From contig DATAJS010000018.1 in assembly GCA_036262035.1 (NCBI GenBank), positions 331,482-395,481 of the forward strand: a DNA stretch of 64,000 nt, in the 5' to 3' direction. How positions within the stretch are numbered: position 1 is the first letter of the stretch; each line of letters begins with the position of its first letter. Positions 44,922-54,399 of the stretch are shown piece after piece. This DNA comes from Burkholderiales bacterium (lineage in GTDB: Bacteria > Pseudomonadota > Gammaproteobacteria > Burkholderiales > SG8-41). Under the pieces are notes generated by a model. That model was not told the DNA's origin. It did not search any database and worked only from the letters and a program-made list of their open reading frames with translations. Both the position numbers and the translations under genes were made by a program.

Positions 44922-46970
44922 GTGCTGACCGCGCTGTTCTGCGCCGGCGCCGTCGCCGCCACCGGGCTCGCCCTGTGGCAGATGCGCTCGAGCGAGATCG
45001 ACGCCTCCGCGCGCCACCTCGCGCACCTCGCCCGCGGCCTCGCCGAGCAGACCGCGCGCGAGATCGTCGACACCGACCAGGATCTCCTGCGCATCGTCGG
45101 CGGCGCGCGCATCCGGCCCGAGCGGCTGCTCGCGGAGCCGACGCGTGCGGAGGTGCTGAACCGCAACGTCACGGCGATCACGCAGGCCGCCGCGCTCGCG
45201 TTCGTCGACCCGGCGGGTCATCGCCATGAGTACGTACGTCCGTCCGCGCCGCCGCCCGGCTTCCCGGCGCCGACGAGCGCCGACGGGCTCATCGTGCGCG
45301 ACGGCTCGGATCGCACGGGTACCGGTCTTTTTCTCCAGCGCACGCTCGCGCTCCGCGACGGCACCGCCGCCGGCGTGCTGCTCCTGCGCCTGTCGGAGGA
45401 CTATCTCGGCGACATCTTCCGTGCGTGGCGCGGCGACTCGACCGCCGCGACGGCGCTGACGACCGCGCAGGGACGCAGTCTCCTGCTGTCGCCGGTCGTC
45501 ATCGGCGCCGCGGGCAAGCCGCTCGCGGCGCTCGCGGGCGCCGTGTCGGGCGCGCGCCTCATCGATTCGGTCGTGCGCTACGTCGATCCGGTCGACGGGC
45601 GCAGCTATATCCTGGCGAGCGAGCCGGTGCCCGACACGCCGCTCGTCGTCCACGCCTGGATCTCGGAGCGCGACGTGCTCACGAGCTGGCTCGAGCAGGC
45701 GGCGCTGCTCGCAGGCACGACGATCGCGCTCACGCTGATCGCGCTCGCCTTCGCGCGCCGGCACGCCATGGAGCTCGCGCGGCGCGCGGGCGCGATCGGC
45801 CGGCTGTCCGACCTGCAAAGCGCGCTCGCCGCCGGCGAGGCGCAGCTCCAGATGATCGTGCGCACCGTCCCCAGCGCGGTGTTCCAGGCGCGGGTCGCCG
45901 GGCGCGGCGCGGTCGAGCTCGCGTTCATGAGCGCGCAGATCGAGACCCTCGCCGGCGTCACCGCCGAAGAAGCCGTGCGCCGGCCGCGACGCGCGCTGCG
46001 CAAAGTCCCGCGCGCGCATCGCAGGCAGCTCGTCGAGAGCATCGCCGAAGCGGTGGCGACCGGCTCGGGCTGGGACGTCACGGTGCCGATCTCCGAAGGG
46101 CAGACCTCGCGCTGGCTGCGCGTGCATGCGGCGCCGGCCGCGCAGGAGGACGCCTTTGCCGTTGTCTGGGACGGGCTGGTCTCCGACGTGACCGAGCAGA
46201 AGCTCGCCGAGCGCCAGGTCGTGCTGCTCAACCTCGACCTCGAGCGGCGCGTGGTCGAGCGCACCCAGGAGCTCGCCGACCTGAACAAGGAGCTCGAGGC
46301 GTTCACCGATTCGGTGTCGCACGACCTGCGCGCGCCGCTGCGGGGCATGCGCGGCTACGCCGAGATCATCCGCAGCGGGCCCGAGCTGCCGGGGGAAGCC
46401 GCCGCCCTGCTCGACCGGGTCATCGCGCAGGGCGAGCACATGGAGCAGCTCATCGAGGCCCTGCTCGAGCTGTCGCAACTGTCGCGCTCGGAGCTGCGCC
46501 GGACCGGCGTCGACCTGTCGGAGATTGCGAACGCGACGCTCGACGAGCTCGCCGCGCGAGACGCCGGCCGCACCGTGCGCTGGACCGTGCAGCCGGGGCT
46601 GCGCGCCAACGCCGACCCGCGGCTGATGCGCGTGCTGTTCGAGAACCTCCTCGGCAATGCGTGGAAGTTCACGCGCGAGCGCGCCGAAGCCGCCATCGCG
46701 GTCGGCAGCCAGTCGCAGCGCGCCGGTCGCACCGTGTACTACGTGCGGGACAACGGCGCCGGCTTCGATCCCGAGTACGCGGAGCGGCTGTTCCGGCCTT
46801 TCCAGCGGCTGCACCCCGCATCGCGCTTCGAGGGCACGGGCATAGGGCTTGCGACCGTGCAGCGCATCATCCGGCGTCACGGCGGACGCATCTGGGCCGA
46901 ATCGACGCCGGGCGAAGGCGCGACCTTCTACTTCGAGCTGCCGGTCGAAAGCTATACTCGGGCGCCATGA
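44922..46970 (+). CDS. Sensor histidine kinase with extracytoplasmic sensor and PAS
   Basis: 682 residues from GTG 44922; the frame is open back to 44787 but has no other start codon, and the ribosome-binding site is weak. Membrane helix 1 about 3-22; periplasmic Cache-like domain (LAFVDPAGHRHEYVRPSA near 90); helix 2 about 262-282; PAS (MIVRTVPSAVFQARVAGRG near 310); HisKA with DSVSHDLRAPLRGMRGYAEI; HATPase (LFENLLGNAWKFT, DNGAGFDPEYAERLFRPFQR, GTGIGLATVQRII). It is of the phytochrome-type HisKA class. The next gene overlaps it by 4 bp, and the response regulator follows. Confidence 0.92.
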   Translation: MLTALFCAGAVAATGLALWQMRSSEIDASARHLAHLARGLAEQTAREIVDTDQDLLRIVGGARIRPERLLAEPTRAEVLNRNVTAITQAAALAFVDPAGHRHEYVRPSAPPPGFPAPTSADGLIVRDGSDRTGTGLFLQRTLALRDGTAAGVLLLRLSEDYLGDIFRAWRGDSTAATALTTAQGRSLLLSPVVIGAAGKPLAALAGAVSGARLIDSVVRYVDPVDGRSYILASEPVPDTPLVVHAWISERDVLTSWLEQAALLAGTTIALTLIALAFARRHAMELARRAGAIGRLSDLQSALAAGEAQLQMIVRTVPSAVFQARVAGRGAVELAFMSAQIETLAGVTAEEAVRRPRRALRKVPRAHRRQLVESIAEAVATGSGWDVTVPISEGQTSRWLRVHAAPAAQEDAFAVVWDGLVSDVTEQKLAERQVVLLNLDLERRVVERTQELADLNKELEAFTDSVSHDLRAPLRGMRGYAEIIRSGPELPGEAAALLDRVIAQGEHMEQLIEALLELSQLSRSELRRTGVDLSEIANATLDELAARDAGRTVRWTVQPGLRANADPRLMRVLFENLLGNAWKFTRERAEAAIAVGSQSQRAGRTVYYVRDNGAGFDPEYAERLFRPFQRLHPASRFEGTGIGLATVQRIIRRHGGRIWAESTPGEGATFYFELPVESYTRAP

Positions 46971-48469
46971 AGAAGCCGCTGCGCATCCTGCTCGCGGAAG
47001 ATTCGCCCGCCGACGCCGACCTGCTGCGCTTCGAGGTGAGCACCGCGTACGACCCCGTCATCGGCCGCGTCGATACCGCCGGCGCGATGGCCGCGGCGCT
47101 GCGCGAGGCGACCTGGGACATCGTGATCTCCGACTACTACATGCCCGGCTTCGGCGCGATGGCCGCCCTCTCGCTCGTGCGCGGCGGCGGCTACGACCTG
47201 CCGTTCATCATCGTCTCGGGCAACATGGGCGAGGACCTCGCGGTCGAGGCGATGCGCGCGGGCGCCGACGATTACGTCATGAAGCGGCATCTCGCGCGGC
47301 TCGTGCCGGCGATCGAGCGCGAGCTGCGCGACTACGAAGCGCGCCGCAGCGCGGCCCGCGCGCAGCAGGAGCTCGCCGAGCGCAGCGCGGTGCTCCAGGG
47401 CATCATCGCGAACTTCCCCGGCGTGGTTTTCCAGGCGATCGTCGAAGGACCGGCGCAGTACCGCTTCTCGCACGTCTCGGAGGGCAGCATCGAGCTGCTC
47501 GAGCTGCCGCCGGCGCGCCTGGAAAGCGATCCCCAGAGCTTCCTCGAGCTCCTCGAGAAACCGGACGCGGTGAGCCTGTTCGCGCACATGAAGCGCGGCG
47601 CCGACACCCTCGCGCCGGTGAACTGGGAGGGGCGCCTGCGCGCCGCCGAGAGCGGCATGGTGAAGTGGGTCAACATCCGGCTCCGCCCGCGCCGCGTCGC
47701 CAGCGGTACGCTGGTGTGGGAAGGCTTCATGGCGAACATCACCAAGAGCAAGCAGCAGGAGCTCGAGCTGCTCGAGGAGCGGCGCCGCCAGAGCGAGCTC
47801 TCGTCGCACCTGGAGAACGCCAAGGAGCAGGAGAGGAAGCGCATCGCGCGCGAGCTGCACGACGACGTCGGCGGCAACCTCACCGCGATCAAGATCGACG
47901 TGCTTTGGCTCGCCGGGCGCGTCGACCGCAGCGATCCGAAAGTGCGCGCGCGCGTCGAGGCGCTCGAGAGCCTCGTGGACCAGACCGCCGCGTCGATCAG
48001 CCGCATCAGCCAGGACCTGCGGCCCAGCGTGCTCGACCTCGGCCTGCCGGCGGCGGTCGAATGGCAGGCGCGCGATTTCGCGAACCGCACCGGCGTCGCC
48101 GCCGAGGTGCGCTGCGCGTGCGAGGACCTCGACGTGAACGACCAGACCGCCAACGCCCTGTTCTCGGTGCTGCGCGAGACGCTCACCAACATCGCCAAGC
48201 ACGCGCGCGCGACGCAGGTGAGGATCGAGCTCGACGCGAGCGAGGAGGACGTCGAGCTCACGGTGACCGACAACGGCCAGGGCATCGCCGCCGCGGACCG
48301 CCTCAAGCCCAGCTCCTTCGGGCTGCGCGGCATGGAGGAGCGCGCGGCCCAGCTCGGCGGCACGGTGCGCGTCGCGGGCGCGCGCCCGACGGGCACCTGC
48401 GTGTCGGTGCGCGTGCCCAACCACACGCACCTCGCCGCGGGAGAGATCGAGGACGCCCATGGCGCGTAG
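46967..48469 (+). CDS. Receiver-PAS-HisKA_3 histidine kinase (hybrid, N-terminal receiver)
   Basis: 500 residues, ATG overlapping the previous stop (ATGA). N-terminal receiver (LLAEDSPADADLL, WDIVISDYYMPGFGAMA with phospho-Asp, DDYVMKRHLARL), a PAS-like central domain (GVVFQAIVEGPAQYRFSHV near 150), then HisKA_3 (RIARELHDDVGGNLTAIKID with the phospho-His) and HATPase (SVLRETLTNIAKHARATQ, DNGQGIAAAD, FGLRGMEERAAQLGG). This architecture fits an intermediate kinase that receives phosphate from the upstream sensor and passes it to the NarL-type regulator downstream. Confidence 0.93.
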   Translation: MKKPLRILLAEDSPADADLLRFEVSTAYDPVIGRVDTAGAMAAALREATWDIVISDYYMPGFGAMAALSLVRGGGYDLPFIIVSGNMGEDLAVEAMRAGADDYVMKRHLARLVPAIERELRDYEARRSAARAQQELAERSAVLQGIIANFPGVVFQAIVEGPAQYRFSHVSEGSIELLELPPARLESDPQSFLELLEKPDAVSLFAHMKRGADTLAPVNWEGRLRAAESGMVKWVNIRLRPRRVASGTLVWEGFMANITKSKQQELELLEERRRQSELSSHLENAKEQERKRIARELHDDVGGNLTAIKIDVLWLAGRVDRSDPKVRARVEALESLVDQTAASISRISQDLRPSVLDLGLPAAVEWQARDFANRTGVAAEVRCACEDLDVNDQTANALFSVLRETLTNIAKHARATQVRIELDASEEDVELTVTDNGQGIAAADRLKPSSFGLRGMEERAAQLGGTVRVAGARPTGTCVSVRVPNHTHLAAGEIEDAHGA

Positions 48470-49115
48470 GGACGAACGCAACGCGGTGCGCGTGCTGATC
48501 GCCGACGATCACGCGATCCTGAGACGCGGGCTGCGCGGCATCATCGAGGAGACCGACGATCTCGAGGTCGTCGGCGAAGCGGGGTCCAGCGCCGAGACGC
48601 TGCAGCAGCTGCGCGCCACGCCGTGCGAAGTCGTGCTGCTCGACATCTCCATGCCCGACCGGAACGGCATGGACACGCTCGCCATCATCAGGAAGGACCA
48701 TCCGAAGATCGCGGTGCTCATGCTGTCCACGCACCCCGAGAACCAGTATGCGGTGCGCGCGCTGAAGAGCGGCGCGTCGGGCTACCTCACCAAGCAGAGC
48801 GCGCCCGCCCAGCTCGTCAACGCCGTACGTACGGTGGCGACCGGCAAGAAGTACGTGACGCCGGCAGTGGCGGAGGAGCTCGCCAAGGCCGTCGGCAACG
48901 ACAGCGACCGCCCGCCGCACGAGCAGCTCTCCAACCGCGAGTACCAGACGATGTGCATGATCGCGGGAGGCAAGAGCGTCAGCGAGATCGCCGAGCAGCT
49001 CTCGCTCAGCGTGAAGACCGTCAGCGTGTATCGCGCGCGCGTATTGCAAAAACTGGGCGTCACCAATAACGCGGCGATCGCGCACTACGCGCTGAAGAAC
49101 AACCTGGTCGAGTAA
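48459..49115 (+). CDS. NarL/FixJ-type response regulator (2)
   Basis: 218 residues; the start lies 11 bp inside the previous gene. Receiver domain (VLIADDHAILRRGLRGII, VLLDISMPDRNG with phospho-Asp near 58, LTKQSAPAQL) and LuxR helix-turn-helix (QLSNREYQTMCMIAGGKS, LSVKTVSVYRARVLQKLGV). Last gene of the 44922-49115 kinase operon; a REP composite follows. In comparison with the regulator at 41390 the output domains are clearly different, so the two systems are not simple duplicates. Confidence 0.95.
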   Translation: MARRDERNAVRVLIADDHAILRRGLRGIIEETDDLEVVGEAGSSAETLQQLRATPCEVVLLDISMPDRNGMDTLAIIRKDHPKIAVLMLSTHPENQYAVRALKSGASGYLTKQSAPAQLVNAVRTVATGKKYVTPAVAEELAKAVGNDSDRPPHEQLSNREYQTMCMIAGGKSVSEIAEQLSLSVKTVSVYRARVLQKLGVTNNAAIAHYALKNNLVE

Positions 49116-49121
49116 CCCGTG

Positions 49122-49208
49122 CCGTCATTCCCGCGGAGGCGGGAATCCATTTTTCAAAGTCAAAATGGATTCCCGATCGTTTCCGCTATCGCGGGTCGGG
49201 AATGACGG
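49122..49208. repeat. Composite REP pair, head to head
   Basis: CCGTCATTCCCGCGG...GGAATCCATTTT is followed, after a short AT-richer centre (TTCAAAGTCAAAATGG), by a second inverted REP ending TCGGGAATGACGG; the outer 12-bp arms CCGTCATTCCCG/CGGGAATGACGG are perfect. It is the most complete copy of the family in the window. It probably makes a long 3' hairpin for the kinase operon. The rest of 49209-49390 holds no gene. Confidence 0.8.
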
Positions 49209-49390
49209 TCCTCTGCGCGCCTCTGCGTGCTCTGCGGCAAATAACGCCTTTCACGCTCCTAAAGCCTCGGCGCGCTCGCGCCGTTAACGCTTATTCGCCT
49301 GCGATATCAGGCGGTTCCCCCCGACGCCGAAATCTCATCGGCGTTCCGTCGAAAGCCCGGCGTTCGACGCCTCAGGTGTGACGGAAGTCC

Positions 49391-49417
49391 TAAAGTAAGC
49401 CCCCCCAGCGCCGTAAA
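49391..49417 (+). promoter_or_regulatory. Sigma-28 (FliA) promoter of fliC
   Basis: TAAAGTAA-N11-GCCGTAAA, near-exact to the FliA consensus TAAAGTTT-N11-GCCGATAA. It is 99 bp before the fliC ATG; the leader of about 90 nt can fold alternative hairpins (CCTGG/CCAGG). Confidence 0.85.
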
Positions 49418-49515
49418 TCCTCTCGCGACGACGGTTATTTGACCTGACCCAGGCAAACCGGAGTCACCTGGCCCCCAGGGCCGACAACCTAAACGGAATA
49501 GTCAAGGAGCTTACG

Positions 49516-50928
49516 ATGCCGCAAGTCATCAACATGAACATCGCGTCGCTGAACGCGCAGCGCAACCTGAACCAGTCGCAGTCGGCCCTCCAGACCTCGC
49601 TGCAGCGCCTGTCGTCCGGCCTGCGCATCAACAGCGCGAAAGACGACGCTGCCGGTCTCGCGATCACCGAGCGTTTCACCTCGCAGATCCGCGGCCTGAA
49701 CCAAGCCGCCCGTAACGCGAACGACGCGATCTCGCTGTCGCAGACCGCTGAAGGCGCGCTCGGCGAAATCTCGAACAACCTGCAGCGTATCCGCGAGCTG
49801 GCTGTCCAGTCCGCCAATGCGACGAACGGCGGCTCGGACCGCGCCGCTCTGCAGAACGAAGTCTCGCAGCTCGTGTCGGAAATCGACCGCGTCGCGACCC
49901 AGACCGCCTTCAACGGCGTCAACCTCCTCGACGGCACGTTCACCAGCCAGGCCTTCCAGGTCGGCGCGAACGCGGGCCAGACGATCTCGATCTCGTCGAT
50001 CGCCAGCGCGCGTACCACCGCTCTGGGTTCGACGTACTCGACGAGCGTCAACGGCACGACCGCCCTTTCCGCCCTCGGCGCCGGCCAACTCACGCTCAAC
50101 GGTGTGGCGATCAACGCCGCAGTGGCCGGCCCGGCCGGCGCGACCGCCGGTCAGACCACGGCCAGCGCGTATGCGATCGCGCAGGCGATCAACGGCTCGC
50201 AGAACGCTGTCACGGCGACTGCGAATGCGGCCACTGTGACGGGTGCCGCTGTGACCGACGCTGCGATTTCCGGCGTCGTGATCAACGGTGCTACGGTCGG
50301 TGCCGTCACCGCGCAAGGTTCGGCCGCCACGACGGCGACGGCCTTCGCCAACGCGGTCAACGCCGTATCGGCAGCCAGCGGAGTGACCGCGACGATCACC
50401 GGCGGCGGCAACGACCAGGTCAAGCTGACTGCGGCCGACGGACGCGACATCATCATCAGCGCCACGGACGCGGACTCGGGCCTGGGCGCCGCCACGACGC
50501 ACGGTTCGATCTCGCTGACCTCCAACTCGGCGGACGGCATCATCATCGGCGGCACCACGCCGGGCAACGCCGGCCTGACCGCCGGCGGCACGGCCGCGAC
50601 GCTCACCGGCACGGCGATCTCGAACATCTCGGTTGCGACCGCCTCCGGCGCGAACACCGCGATCACCTCGATCGACTCCGCGATCGCGACGATCTCTTCG
50701 GCCCGCGCCACGCTCGGTGCGTATCAGAACCGCTTCACGTCCACGATCGCGAACCTGCAGACCGCTGCCGAGAACCTCTCGGCCTCGCGCAGCCGCATCC
50801 AGGACGCGGACTTCGCGGCGGAATCGGCCCAGCTCACGCGCGGCCAGATCCTGCAGCAAGCCGGCACGGCGATGCTCGCGCAAGCGAACGCGCTGCCGAA
50901 CAACGTTCTGTCGCTCCTCCGCGGCTAA
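49516..50928 (+). CDS. fliC: Flagellin
   Basis: 470 residues. N-terminal D0/D1 helices (NMNIASLNAQRNLNQSQSAL, then LQRLSSGLRINSAKDDAAGL, QTAEGALGEISNNLQRIREL) and C-terminal D1/D0 (TIANLQTAAENLSASRSRIQ, AQANALPNNVLSLLRG) are complete; the middle is a variable, alanine/threonine-rich D2/D3 region (about 180-400). AAGGAG at 49503-49508 is the ribosome-binding site. No signal peptide, as expected for type III export. Transcribed from the sigma-28 promoter at 49391. Long minus-strand frames under this gene are codon-bias shadows. Confidence 0.97.
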   Translation: MPQVINMNIASLNAQRNLNQSQSALQTSLQRLSSGLRINSAKDDAAGLAITERFTSQIRGLNQAARNANDAISLSQTAEGALGEISNNLQRIRELAVQSANATNGGSDRAALQNEVSQLVSEIDRVATQTAFNGVNLLDGTFTSQAFQVGANAGQTISISSIASARTTALGSTYSTSVNGTTALSALGAGQLTLNGVAINAAVAGPAGATAGQTTASAYAIAQAINGSQNAVTATANAATVTGAAVTDAAISGVVINGATVGAVTAQGSAATTATAFANAVNAVSAASGVTATITGGGNDQVKLTAADGRDIIISATDADSGLGAATTHGSISLTSNSADGIIIGGTTPGNAGLTAGGTAATLTGTAISNISVATASGANTAITSIDSAIATISSARATLGAYQNRFTSTIANLQTAAENLSASRSRIQDADFAAESAQLTRGQILQQAGTAMLAQANALPNNVLSLLRG

Positions 50929-50945
50929 TCACCGCGTATCCCGCA

Positions 50946-51081
50946 GGCCGGGCCACAAGCCCGGCCGCGCGGGTCAGACGCCCCGGCGTCCAAACCGGGC
51001 GTCTGAATCGTGCGCATGCGACGCGTGCGCATCATTCAGACGATGTGAGGACAACGAGCCTTCGCACGCGAAGGCTCTTTT
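50946..51081 (+). terminator. Hairpin series and terminator after fliC
   Basis: Three hairpins in a row: GGCCGGGC-CACAA-GCCCGGCC (50946-50966), CAGACGCCC...GGGCGTCTG (50975-51005), and GAGCCTTCG-CACG-CGAAGGCTC followed by TTTT (51056-51081). The last is an intrinsic terminator that leaves fliC largely monocistronic; flaG starts 19 bp later, so read-through or a further promoter must serve it. Confidence 0.8.
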
Positions 51082-51099
51082 AACAAGCAGGGGACGATC

Positions 51100-51447
51100 A
51101 TGAACGTCAACCCGATCGCACAGCCGGCAGCGGAAGTTCCGCGGCCGGCTTCCGTACGTTCCGTCGCCGCGCCGGTGTCCGTCGCGCAGCTCGCCGCGAC
51201 CGGGTCGCATGCGCAGGCGCCCGACCCGCAAGCCGTCAAGGAAGCGGTCGCGGCCGCCAACGAGGCGATGAAGACGATCAAGAGCGAGCTCGACTTCTCG
51301 GTCGACGAGGACACCGGCAAGACCGTGATCCGCGTGATCGACAAGCAGAGCGGAACGCTGATCCGCCAGATGCCCTCCCAGGAGATGCTCGAGATCGCCA
51401 AGGCGCTCGACCGCCTGCAGGGCATGCTCGTGCGCAATTCCGCCTGA
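51100..51447 (+). CDS. flaG: FlaG-family flagellar protein
   Basis: 115 residues with AGGGGA before the ATG. The C-terminal FlaG motif is intact: LDFSVDEDTGKTVIRVID near 65, then GTLIRQMPSQEMLEIAKALD. The N-terminal half is low complexity. FlaG limits filament length in several bacteria. Typical fliC-flaG-fliD order. Confidence 0.93.
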   Translation: MNVNPIAQPAAEVPRPASVRSVAAPVSVAQLAATGSHAQAPDPQAVKEAVAAANEAMKTIKSELDFSVDEDTGKTVIRVIDKQSGTLIRQMPSQEMLEIAKALDRLQGMLVRNSA

Positions 51448-51509
51448 CGTCGGCGCCGGGCGGGCGAAGAAGTCTGTTCAGACGTTCCAACATCTGCCGT
51501 TAAGTCACC

Positions 51510-53450
51510 ATGGCCACTTCCGTATCCGGCGTTTCGAACATCGACGTCAACTCGATCGTCTCGCAGTTGATGACGGTCGAGCGCCAGCCTATCGACGCCC
51601 TGGACAAGAAAACGACCGCGCTGCAGACCAAGGTCTCGGCGTACGGCGCGCTCAAGGGCGCGCTCTCGGTGTTCCAGGGTACGATGGCCTCGCTGCAATC
51701 GGCCGCGAAGTTCACGTCGAACGTCGTCGGCTCTTCCGACACCGCGGTCGCCACCGCGTCGGCGAGCACCTCCGCCTCGGTCGGTACGTACGACATCGAC
51801 GTGACCAAGCTCGCGACCTCGCAGGTGCTGCAAGGCGCAGGCGTCGTTTCGGATACCGCGGTCAGCGCCTCGACCGGCACGATCGGCATCCAGGTCGGCA
51901 GCGGCGCGATCGTCAACGTGACGATCGACAGCTCGAACAACACCCTGCAGGGCGTCCGCGACGCCATCAACGCAGCGAACGCGGGCGTACAGGCGTCGAT
52001 CGTCAACGACGGCACGGCCTACCGCCTCGTGCTCACCGGCGACAAGAGCGGCACCGCGAACACGATCAGCGTGACCAACGGCCTCGGCGCCGGCGAGCTC
52101 AAGGACGCGCTCGACGGCATGACCGAAGCGCGCCCGGCGGCGAACGCCGAGCTGAAGGTCAACGGCGTCTTCGTCAGCAGCGACTCGAACAGCATCTCGT
52201 CGGCGATCAGCGGCGTGTCGCTCACCGTCAGCAAGGCCGGCACGACCAAGGTGGTGGTCTCGCGCGACGCCGGGCAGGCGCAGGCGGCTGTCCAGTCGTT
52301 CGCGAAGGCGTACAACGACCTTCAGTCCACCGTCACGAGCCTCACCAAGTACGACGCGGCAACCAAGAAAGCCGGCGTGCTCAACGGCGACTCGGGCATG
52401 ACGTCGTTCATGTCGAGCATCCGCAGCATGATGGGCGAAGCGCTCAAGGGCACGACCGGGCAGTACAAGCAGCTCTCGGACATCGGCGTCTCCTTCCAGA
52501 AGGACGGCACGCTCGCGGTCGACAGCACCAAGCTCGGCGATGCGCTGAAGAACTCCGCGAAGGATGTCGCTGCGCTCTTCGGGCGCCAGGGCACGTCGAG
52601 CAACGCGCTCGTGTCGTACGTCGGCGCCACGTCCGCGACGACGTCGGGCGACTGGGGGGTCGACGTGACGAGCGCGGCGACGCGCGCGGTGGCGACTGCG
52701 GCGAACCCTGCCGCCGGCAGCACGGTCATCGACGCCACCAACGACACGCTGATGCTCGACATCGACGGCACGGCGACCGGCACGCTCAAGCTCGCGCAGG
52801 GCACCTATACGCCGGCGCAGCTCGCCACGCTCGTCCAGAACACGATCAACGGCTCGTCGGCGCTGTCGGGCAAGAACATCAGCGTTGCGGTCACCGTCGA
52901 CGGCAGCGGCAAGCTCAACGTCGAGTCGCAGGCCTACGGCAGCACTTCGAAGGTCGCCAACGTGATGGGCACCTCGCTGATGGCGCTGGGCTTCGACGGC
53001 TCCGAAAGCGGCGCGGGCGTCGACGTCGCCGGCACGTTCACGCTCGCCGGCACGAGCTACACGGCGACCGGCTCGGCCCAGATGCTCAATGGCCCGACCG
53101 GCACTCCCGCCGAAGGTCTCGCCCTCAAGTACACCGGCACCGCCGCTCAGGTCAGCGCAGGCACCGACGGCGTGGTGACGCTGACCGAAGGGCTCGCGGT
53201 GCGGCTCGGCCGCTTCGCCGAGCAGGCGCTCGGCAGCAAGGGCGTGCTCAGCACGCGCACCGACGGCCTCGCCGCCCAGATGAAGGACATCGACTCACGC
53301 AAGGAAGCGCTCGAAGTACGCATGGAGCGCATCGAGAAACAGCTGCGCGCGCAATACGTGGCTCTCGATTCCCTGATGACGCGCATGAATTCCACGAGCA
53401 GCTTCCTCACGCAGCAGCTCGCCAGCCTCCCGTCCAGCAGCAAATCGTAA
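51510..53450 (+). CDS. fliD: Flagellar hook-associated protein 2 (filament cap)
   Basis: 646 residues. N-terminal coiled coil (VNSIVSQLMTVERQPIDALD near 14) and the conserved FliD_N block; large central beta domains; C-terminal helix region (MKDIDSRKEALEVRMERIEK near 590, then MTRMNSTSSFLTQQLASL). Secreted to the tip where it folds flagellin. Longer than the E. coli protein (468), which is common in betaproteobacteria with extra outer domains. FliS and FliT chaperone genes follow. Confidence 0.95.
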   Translation: MATSVSGVSNIDVNSIVSQLMTVERQPIDALDKKTTALQTKVSAYGALKGALSVFQGTMASLQSAAKFTSNVVGSSDTAVATASASTSASVGTYDIDVTKLATSQVLQGAGVVSDTAVSASTGTIGIQVGSGAIVNVTIDSSNNTLQGVRDAINAANAGVQASIVNDGTAYRLVLTGDKSGTANTISVTNGLGAGELKDALDGMTEARPAANAELKVNGVFVSSDSNSISSAISGVSLTVSKAGTTKVVVSRDAGQAQAAVQSFAKAYNDLQSTVTSLTKYDAATKKAGVLNGDSGMTSFMSSIRSMMGEALKGTTGQYKQLSDIGVSFQKDGTLAVDSTKLGDALKNSAKDVAALFGRQGTSSNALVSYVGATSATTSGDWGVDVTSAATRAVATAANPAAGSTVIDATNDTLMLDIDGTATGTLKLAQGTYTPAQLATLVQNTINGSSALSGKNISVAVTVDGSGKLNVESQAYGSTSKVANVMGTSLMALGFDGSESGAGVDVAGTFTLAGTSYTATGSAQMLNGPTGTPAEGLALKYTGTAAQVSAGTDGVVTLTEGLAVRLGRFAEQALGSKGVLSTRTDGLAAQMKDIDSRKEALEVRMERIEKQLRAQYVALDSLMTRMNSTSSFLTQQLASLPSSSKS

Positions 53451-53456
53451 AAGCAG

Positions 53457-53885
53457 ATGATGAACACAGCCACCCGACACGCCCTGTCCGCTTACGTCAA
53501 GACCGGCATCGAAAGCGCCGTTCCCGAAGCCGATCCGCACCAGCTCGTCATGATGCTGTTCGACGGCGCGCTCGCGTCGATCGCCGATGCGCGCCTGAAC
53601 ATGATCCGCGGCCAGATCGCCGCGCGCGGCAAGGCGATCTCGAAGGCGATGTCGATCGTCGACCAGGGCCTGAAGTGCAGCCTGGACCGCGCGCGCGGCG
53701 GCGAGATTGCCGAGCGGCTGCACGCGCTCTACGAGTACATCTGCGAGAAGCTGTTCGAAGCGAACATCAAGGGTCAGCCCGAAGCGCTCGACGAGCCTGC
53801 GAAGCTGCTCGGCGAACTGCAGAGCGCGTGGGCCGGGATCGCCAAGGCGCCCGCGGTCGTGCAACTTGCGGGAGCGCGCGTCTGA
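53457..53885 (+). CDS. fliS: Flagellin export chaperone FliS
   Basis: 142 residues, six bases after the fliD stop; ATG ATG gives two possible starts. Four-helix FliS fold: ALSAYVKTGIESAVPEADPH, LVMMLFDGALASIADAR, GKAISKAMSIVDQGLKCSL and YEYICEKLFEANIKGQ. Binds newly made flagellin before export. Confidence 0.95.
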   Translation: MMNTATRHALSAYVKTGIESAVPEADPHQLVMMLFDGALASIADARLNMIRGQIAARGKAISKAMSIVDQGLKCSLDRARGGEIAERLHALYEYICEKLFEANIKGQPEALDEPAKLLGELQSAWAGIAKAPAVVQLAGARV

Positions 53886-53887
53886 AG

Positions 53888-54235
53888 ATGCAAGCGAAAA
53901 ACGTGAACGACATCATCGCCTCGTACGAGCATCTCGCCGACGTGACCTCGCGCATGCGCGAGGCCGCGGTGCGCGACGACTGGGACCGCGTGATCGCGCT
54001 CGAGACCGAGTGCGCCGGGCTCTACACGCAGCTCATGTCGGTGCGCGACCAAGGTCCCCAGGACTCCGCGCGCGAGCGCCGCAAGTCGGAGCTGATCTGC
54101 AAGGTGCTCGAGGACGACGCGCAGATCCGCGAGCGCCTGTCCGGCCAGCTCGTGCACATCTGGCGGCTCATCGAGGGCGAACGCCGGGTGTCGAAGCTCA
54201 ACTCGGCCTACGGCGCCAGCGCCGACGGCCAGTAA
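53888..54235 (+). CDS. fliT: FliT-like flagellar chaperone
   Basis: 115 residues from ATG 53888, 2 bp after fliS. All-helical: NVNDIIASYEHLADVTSRMR, WDRVIALETECAGLYTQL and ICKVLEDDAQIRERLSGQL. FliT binds FliD and, in enteric bacteria, FlhDC. Identity is helped by position after fliS; sequence similarity in this family is low. Confidence 0.88.
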   Translation: MQAKNVNDIIASYEHLADVTSRMREAAVRDDWDRVIALETECAGLYTQLMSVRDQGPQDSARERRKSELICKVLEDDAQIRERLSGQLVHIWRLIEGERRVSKLNSAYGASADGQ

Positions 54236-54399
54236 CAGTGTGTTGCGGGAGTCAACTTCGCGCGTCCGCGACCGTTGTATCCCGAAGTGCTGCAAAAATT
54301 TGATGGCCAGCGCCGCTGTTTTTAGGTAGATTTTCCGCGGCAGCTGCGGTGACAGGGGTGAAAGCGCTGCTTTTTATTCACTAATTACGAATAGAAAAG

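Noticed and set aside
49424..49515. A second c-di-GMP riboswitch in the fliC leader
   Set aside because: GGCAAACC and CCTAAACGG resemble parts of GEMM, but the ACGCAAAG-C core is missing.
49489..50883. A long minus-strand frame antisense to flagellin
   Set aside because: Composition is that of a shadow of fliC codons. The flagellin frame has all D0/D1 motifs and a sigma-28 promoter.
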